This document shows, piece by piece, positions 57,776-64,000 of a stretch of 64,000 bases of DNA. The notes under the pieces were generated by a model. The model searched no databases, was not told the origin of the DNA, and saw only the letters and a list, made by a program, of their open reading frames with translations. Source of the stretch: Xiphydria camelus. Lineage: Eukaryota; Arthropoda; Insecta; Hymenoptera; Xiphydriidae. Position 1 is the first letter of the stretch; every line of letters begins with the position of its first letter. Both the position numbers and the translations under genes were made by a program. The stretch lies in assembly GCA_963678675.1 (NCBI GenBank), contig OY783197.1, positions 27,215,470 to 27,279,469 on the forward strand, in the 5' to 3' direction.

Positions 57776-60071
57776 CTGCGAAAAATTGGAAGGTTAATAA
57801 ATGAGTCGGAAACCAGCTGAACTAGGCGAGAGGAATTCGAAAGAACGATGCATTCAATGCAGTTTCAATTCAAATAAACGAACAAACGAGAAATTAAAAA
57901 CCAGGAACTTTTATAATAAGGATTTCTTTTTCTATGAAGACACGACTCTAATTAAATGCAAACGACGTCTATTGTTCCACAAGTTTTTTCGGATCTCACT
58001 AGATGCAATATTTGCCGTCCCTTATCAGGGCTGCGCATATGAGACAATAAATTCTTATCGACGGATTCACCTGGAATTCGACCTCCTCTTCTCTCTTCCT
58101 CTTCGGCGAAAGATCCTCTCGACGCTCGTGCAATGTCATAGCAGCGAAAAGTCCGACCAGAACTGTGCAGCCTCGCTCGACTGGAGCTACAGGGTGTTCG
58201 GCGCTTTTCCGAGTGCCCGCCGTTCCGCCCACTTTCGCCACGTCGTCGAGATCTTCTTCGTCGCCTCTGTAGCTGAGATCGCAGCTGTACGAAGTGCGAT
58301 CGAACGGAGAACCGTCGCGAAAATCTGCAAAGCCGCGAAAATCCGAAGATCCATGACTGCCGAAGATACGGGCTTGCCCTTCGTCGGTGCTTTTCGACGA
58401 GGTACCGAGAAATTGTCCTTTTTCATTCAACTGTGAAATTTCACATTTTTTACTCGACGCGGAGTATTTCGATGGATGGCGAAGTTTTTCATTGCTGTTA
58501 TTATTTAACTGATTCTTCTCAATGTGGTCCACATTATCAGCCATCACGGATTCGTCGCTGACTCCTTCATCGTCGCTGACATTCTCGATCGAGCCACCTT
58601 CTAAATTTTCTGATAATTCTTCACCGGACGCGTCATTCTCTACATCGCTTTCCTCTTTGCCATTTGGACCGGATCCAGCATCCCTCTCTCGCTCGGAGAC
58701 CTTTTCCTCCGTTGCGATAAATGCTCCATCTTCTTTCGAAAACCGTCCCGCAGTTTTGGCGTCGATACGCGGCGACTCTTCATCCTCGTCGTCGACATTA
58801 TCCAAATCGTTGGACGGACCCTCGTGATCGTTGCCACGATCCAGCAGGATCGACGAGCGCCACGAACAGGTTTCGTCCTCGTTCAGCTCCTCGACGTACG
58901 AGCTCGAGTGAACAGACACGTGGCATGAGTCGCTCGCACCGAAACTCATTCGATCCGATGCCATGATCGTGATATCACTGGTCGAGTCGTTTGAGAAATA
59001 ATCCTCATCCCCTTCTTCGTTCCGCTCCTTCTCATCCATTTCCTCGTCGTCGTCGTCGTCTTCGTCCTCTTCGTTATTGCCATGATTTGCGCCCGTTTGC
59101 TCTTTACTTTCTTCTGATCTTTTATCGCAATTCAATATCTCCTCACTTTCTTTTCGCTTCTCGTCTTCCTTCGAACAATTATCCTCGACTCCCCGTTCCT
59201 CTTCGCCCTGTTTCTCTTTGTTTTCGGCTATCTCTTCCGTGGTTACGCCCTTCTTCTTCGCCCCTTCTTTGGGCTCTTCATCCGCGGTATCTCGGCACGC
59301 GTGGACGGCAGCGGCACTGCTACTTGCACGGGGTGGAGACGAAGCGACGTCGCTCGACGTAGCCTCGCAGCTCGCGTCAAGATTGACGGGATCTGTCGAT
59401 GAAACCGTCGCGCGTGGCTCTTTGATTTCACGCGACGGTAAAGCGGCTGCCGTCGATGAAGAGTTTCCAAACGCGTCGTTGTTCGGCTCGCTGTCCGATG
59501 ACAGAGTAATGATCTCGGGATCGCTCGCGATCGCACCTTCGACGCCAACTCTCGAAACGTTTGAATTCTCAGGAGCACCTTCGAGCGCGGACGGTTTACC
59601 GAGGCAATCGGGGAATTGACGAATTGCTTGATTGCCTGACGAATTGTAAACCGCCGGTAATTCAACGTTCCACTTGTACGATGATCTCGTTCCGGGTAAT
59701 TGTCGTCGATGATCGTCATGATTCGACGGGAGGGAATTATTGCACGGTGATCCGGTATAAAGTTGATCTCTGTTTCTGAGCTGAAACGAGAAGTCATTCG
59801 AGGGATGAGAAGAAAGATGATCCCCCGTGGTGTTGAGGATATAGCGTGACGCAAATCCGTTTCCCGGCGTCATCCGCGTTTCCTCGTTTTGAGCGATTAT
59901 CGGAGATACGGGGAAATTCATTCTGTCGGCGAAACTGTTTCCCCGAAGCAACAGCGGATGGTTGAGGGCCTGGCGTCGTTGCGTTCTTATCATGACGACG
60001 TGATTATTCTGCGCGATAAGGTGTATCGATTCTTCCGATTCTTCCCCGTACTGCATTTTGGAGTCAGAGAT
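56180..60071 (-). CDS. Large disordered nuclear-type protein with SIM-like motif (two exons)
   Basis: Exon 1 (60071-58071) and exon 2 (57775-56180) join in phase 0, CAG|GTGAAT to TTTTTCGCAG|AAT. From the Met at 60056 this gives about 1193 residues. Residues 182-190 (IITLSSDSE) resemble a SUMO-interaction motif followed by acidic residues. A Glu/Lys-rich region and a long acidic tract (EDEDDDDDEEMDEKE) follow, then many Ser/Asp/Glu stretches. The basic patches KRKREEE and SSRRSRRRQFRL lie either side of the splice, and the end is basic (VPLRRSPRISEMIKSRG). There is no enzyme domain. Exon 1 begins after a good acceptor (CATTTCCCGCAG) with five open codons before the Met, so an upstream exon exists. 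The composition suggests a chromatin or SUMO-linked nuclear protein, but I do not recognise the family. Confidence 0.8.
58071..60071 (-). CDS. Exon 1 of the disordered nuclear-type protein
   Basis: The acceptor TTTCCCGCAG is at 60072-60081 and the donor CCAG|GTGAAT is at 58071/58070. If the donor is not used, the frame runs on 23 codons to a stop at 57999-58001, ending in a Cys-containing tail (YCLICAALIRDGKYC). That is a possible intron-retention isoform. Confidence 0.8.
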
Positions 60072-63000
60072 CTGCGGGAAATGAAATAAGGGTCAGAGCA
60101 CGCGATCGTCGCGTGTACTTATTTCTTTCCATTTAACTGTACCGTATGTCTGACGGCAAGCGCAACAAAACTTCGGCAGTTTTTACCGACGGTGGTCGAA
60201 AATTGCATTGGATCTGATGCAAGATTCGACCACCGTCGGTAAAAACTGCCGAAGTGGTGTTGCGCTTGCCGTCAGACATGCTGTATATAGGGTGTTCGCG
60301 CCCAGACTCCGAGAGTGGATGGAGCCTTTTTCGAGTTTGCCGCATACGCGAATCAATAGCGATCTATGCAGTTTGGTGTTCAGTTAATAGATAATCGCAA
60401 TCACAACAGGGAAGACTGACCGAGCTGCTAATTGGTTTGTACGTGCGGTAAATTTGAAATAGACTCTACACACTCTCAAAACCTGAGCGTGAACAATCTG
60501 TATGTAAAAGAACACATGTCCTGATTGACTAATTTATCAACGCCAAGGCGAAACCGCTGGAGCTAAATACCTAAAATTTTGACAGTAGATTTCTTTTATG
60601 ACGTAAGCACTCATTTGAAAAGGATTTAAAAAATCGTCATTTTTGATCCATGAAAATCGATATTTGGCCTTTCGGTCAAAATTTTAAAAAGACGTATTGG
60701 AGGATTTTTGGAAATGTATCCCTTAAGGAGGTAAAATAGGGGATGTAAGATTTATTTCGAGATCCACGTGGACGAAGTCGCGGGCGAAAAGGTAAGCGAT
60801 AAAAGTGAATGGTTCGATTCGTTGCGTTATCTCCACGCGAAATCTTAAAAAATATCCCCTCGAAACGCCTTTATATTATACGTCAAAATTCAATCAATTA
60901 ATATTAGAAGAGCTTTCACGGGAAAAGTCTCCAGGGTGTTCCGCAACCCAATTAAAAATTAGATTGGAAATTCGTTCATATCACATACTACAGGATTTCC
61001 GATCGTCTAAGTACCTACCTTCACGGGAGAAGGAATAATAAGCACAAAAATAATTTTTGTATCACTATAATTCACGAAACCGATGGCATAATTACGATCA
61101 AAGTACTCGTAACTTTAGTGCCTGATTTGTGAACAAGAATAAACACCCGCCGTGTCCCTTTATTGAATGACCCCACTGTCGAATGACTCGGACGCAAAAA
61201 AATAAAAACACGCGTCGCTTGTCGCTGTATCGAAGCGAGAGAATCTACTTCATACGATACGTACGTAATCGTACGGATAAGAATACGAGAGAAGAAAATT
61301 ATTTATTCGAAGCAGACAAATTTTATCGTATTTAGCTATGATTTATACGTATATCACGCACTAATTATTTGAAACACTTTTTTAAATGTAACCGGTAAAT
61401 ACTACGAGACGTGGAAGAAGTCGTGAGAGCGATTTGCAACACATCGTATTGTCACGAGTACAATAAATCGTCATCGACTCATCTATCTTACATATTTTAT
61501 CACAGCTTTTAATTGAAAAAACCGTGGTAAGTCATTTACCAATTATCGATTTGATCATTATCGATTATTACATATGCAGATAATACAGACTTTACGCACT
61601 GGGTCGGTTCTATGGTCTGTAGGTAAATACCGCAAGACTACCGGAAACGTACGTACTAGTTTCAGATACCTCCCCTCTAGGTAGAAACGTGAGAAAGAAT
61701 AATTACTTATTTTTATATTATTCTATCATATATACTTTACTATTGTATGAAAATATTGACATAGTTGCTTTCACGTGTTTATAAAATTCAACCAAGTATC
61801 CCTTGGTGATAAACCCATTCACTCCCACCTTATCCATATGCGCGGGTAACTTGGCTAAATGCCTCTTGTAGGGGAATCCCCTGAATAGGTATATCTGAAC
61901 ACCACCAGTGTTACTCTGCAGGTTTATACCTCCTTACCTATGGAAATAACTCACCATTATTCACAAATTCATAATTTCGAGGATAGACGCTTCGATCTCC
62001 CGAATTGACACCAACTCTAACTACCGACTCGACTTCTACCGGTATTAAATGTTTCGATTACCGACCAAGCCTCCCTGAAGGTAACTTTCAAACTGGCCCG
62101 TACAGAGTGGGACATACGGTACTTTCAATGTATCTGAACGCATTCTAGGTGGTAGGGTGGCACGAATAAATTTGTTACAAAATAACTGGGTGGAAAATTT
62201 CGTTAGCTCACTCGGGATAATTAATACATAAATGTCTGGGTATCAAGAAAGCATTTATAAATACTTCAATCAGTCGCGAACGCCCTTTAGCTTCTTCTAT
62301 TCTCTTCCAACTGGCTTCGAAATTAAATGAAATGTCAAGAAATGCATTTTTACTATACTTTATTTAGAATTCGTAAATATATCTTTACAACGAAGAGTGT
62401 TACATATTTCTTCTCTCTTTATTTCCTTATACTAGCCGAAAGTGGACAAGGGTCGTCGCTTATTTTCGGCACTGTTATCTTCACTGAACCTCTTACTTCG
62501 ATTAACGCATACCAGAAGCCGCTTAGCCCGGACCGTGCGGCATTAAATATAAATATGGCGCGGTCGTACATAGGTATACCTAATACAAGAAATAACCAAA
62601 CTTCTCGATTGAGGTAGACAGGAGAAAGTGAGGTGAGATGGAATGAATTTAAGACACTGAAAGACCATGACCTAACATGATAATCGAGGGTCATCACTTT
62701 ACCCCACCACTTTCCTCTACACCTAATTATTGTATAATTGGATATAACTATATTTAGACTGGTGAGAATCAACCATAACTACCATAATTGATTAATTTCA
62801 TTACCAACGACTGCCATTCTAATTATTTATATACATGGGGCCAACCAACAATTGTGTTCATCAGCTGTAGTTTTAAAAGCTCTATGAATTGTAACTTCTA
62901 TATTAAATAAAATCGAATATTTACCCTACACACATAGGCATACAGAATACGAAAACTGCAAAGTCAAAATTCCGAATCATAGCTATTCAATTCCGAAAAG

Positions 63001-63539
63001 GTTTGGGGTAATGGTAGTTGATAAAATAATTGTAACTCGAATTGAATTCTGTTAAAGTAATTGTTTATTATATGTATGTACAAATTCGTTCATCTTAACA
63101 TTAAGCTAAGTTTGCTGTCTTTCTCTTATTTCAAACGCATTTACGAAGATACAGGTTTTTGATGATCGATGTTCTTATGCGCAAAAAAACTTAAATTTTT
63201 AAACAAAAGTAGAAAGTACGAGTAGAAAAAACAAACTTAATGATCATTTATCTTATTACAATTTAACGATGGAGTACGGTAGAAAGAAAAAAATTGAATA
63301 GGACTGTATCTTCGCGCGCGAATACTTATTAAATATATCACATTAATGAGCACGGTTCTAGTAAAGTTTACATTTGGCATGATAAAATATATGCGCACAA
63401 AAATTATTAACAATGCAATGGTCAATAATTCTATGTTAACAATGACTTAGAGGGACCACTGGGAACGTAATCCATTATTATCGTCACGACTGTTCGAATT
63501 GTCAAGTGTCAATTTAATCGATGTCCCTTATTCGCTTAC
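60072..63539 (-). other. Intron or intergenic stretch between the two minus-strand coding blocks
   Basis: It has a GTAAGC donor at its right edge (63539) and a CCCGCAG acceptor at its left edge (60072), so it could be a single intron. It contains a large palindrome (60143-60286). Otherwise 60290-63530 is AT-rich, with no exon, RNA gene or repeat that I can support. Confidence 0.5.
60143..60286. repeat. ~144-bp near-perfect palindrome
   Basis: ATGTCTGACGGCAAGCGCAA at 60146 pairs with TTGCGCTTGCCGTCAGACAT at 60261-60280. CTTCGGCAGTTTTTACCGAC then GGTGGTCGAA pairs with its complement at 60215-60255. There are only a few mismatches (ACAAAAC against GTGGTGT) and almost no loop (around 60205-60225). 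It has no CAC...GTG MITE ends. It sits ~75 bp upstream of exon 1 of the minus-strand gene. Confidence 0.85.
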
Positions 63540-63836
63540 CAAAAGCAGTCATTACGAGACCACAGACTTGCGCTTCCTCTTCGCCCCGACATTCTTCTTC
63601 TTCGGTGGAACTATCGCACCAACATCGGATTTATTTTTCTTCAGCATAGCGGCGGTTACGCTACGAGTCACCATCCTCCCCGATGTAGCCACGGCGGGCA
63701 GCTCCAGAGACTGCGAAGCGGGTTTCTGCGTGGTCGGAGGAGACTTGGTCTTCGGAAAGCGGCGGGGGCGAGAGGCTTGTATCTCTAGCGCTGTGGGCGA
63801 CTTCTTCCACTCGTAATAAAAGCTGATAAGTTCCAT
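63540..63836 (-). CDS. Terminal coding exon of a SANT-domain (RERE/atrophin-like) protein
   Basis: The acceptor is TTTTCCTCCGCAG, phase 0. 94 codons run to TAA at 63552-63554, with TGA next. It opens MELISFYYEWKKSPTALEIQ, which resembles the end of the SANT domain in RERE/Grunge-type ELM2-SANT co-repressors (ELITFYYYWKKTPEA, recalled). A basic, Pro/Thr-rich tail follows, ending PPKKKNVGAKRKRKSVVS, likely a nuclear localisation signal. In RERE proteins a GATA-type finger follows SANT; here the protein stops. The rest of the gene lies to the right of the window. Other YYxWKK proteins (MIER, MTA, MIDEAS) are alternatives. A strong donor (CTTTTG|GTAAGC) lies 12 bp past the stop codon. Confidence 0.6.
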
Positions 63837-64000
63837 CTGCGGAGGAAAAATATTATTAGTTTTGTAAGAGGAGATTTCTGGGGTAAATGTTAGAAGAACT
63901 GACGACTTTTGACGCTTTAACAATAAATAATATATAGGTACACGTAGGTACATATATATATTACAATATTGAGGACTATATCGATCGAAAAAAAAAAAGT
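63837..64000 (-). other. Intron upstream of the SANT exon (partial)
   Basis: Pyrimidine-rich ATATTTTTCCTCCGCAG precedes the exon on the minus strand. The remainder is AT-rich and runs off the window. Confidence 0.7.

Noticed and set aside
59243..59854. 203-codon Arg-rich minus-strand frame
   Set aside because: Frame-shifted shadow of the long acidic coding exon on the same strand.
1..64000. tRNA, rRNA, CRISPR or bacterial operon features
   Set aside because: I scanned by eye for B-box-like GGTTCGAnnCC, clover-leaf arms and regular short repeats. Isolated GGTTCGA hits (such as 31559 and 60812) have no A box or fold. The window is eukaryotic, and no CRISPR-like array is present.

Overview
The window looks like insect nuclear DNA, most likely hymenopteran (ant, bee or wasp). 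The evidence is a seven-exon aminergic receptor whose sequence matches the insect D2-like dopamine receptor (Dop2R, called DOP3 in bees), GT-AG introns from under 1 kb to over 26 kb, AT-rich intergenic DNA with CpG-rich islands, and many short TA-flanked inverted-repeat transposons. The order assignment rests on recalled resemblance to bee and fly receptors, not on a search.

Layout. 1-2500 holds a frameshifted Ty3/gypsy-type gag relic on the minus strand, between two ~90-bp direct repeats. 2.5-18 kb has no convincing gene. It carries CpG-rich islands, a cluster of nested MITEs (5.2-5.8 kb) and a split 194-bp duplication (8.4 and 9.0 kb). 18.4-53.4 kb is the Dop2R locus on the plus strand: a possible 5' UTR exon, then coding exons at 19272-19577, 20708-21002, 47596-47820, 49885-50197, 50974-51264, 51889-52185 and 53136-53382. 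All phases agree and they give a 657-residue receptor. The 26.6-kb intron 2 contains, on the opposite strand, a small secreted Gly/Gln-rich protein gene (35555-35986) and many foldback elements. Intron 3 contains a solo-LTR-like promoter unit. 53.4-56.2 kb is the convergent 3' flank. 56.2-60.1 kb (minus) encodes a ~1193-residue, disordered, probably nuclear protein in two exons, with a SUMO-interaction-like motif. 63540-63836 (minus) is the terminal coding exon of a SANT-type (RERE/atrophin-like) protein whose upstream exons lie beyond the window.

The protein genes show no evident shared pathway. Dop2R is a neuronal GPCR, the minus-strand genes on the right look nuclear, and the nested gene looks secreted. 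The most notable items are the frame-neutral third-loop exon of Dop2R, the nested Gly-rich gene, two stable hairpins (39.1 and 60.2 kb), a nearly perfect foldback at 31.6-31.9 kb, and a strong splice donor just past the stop codon of the SANT exon.
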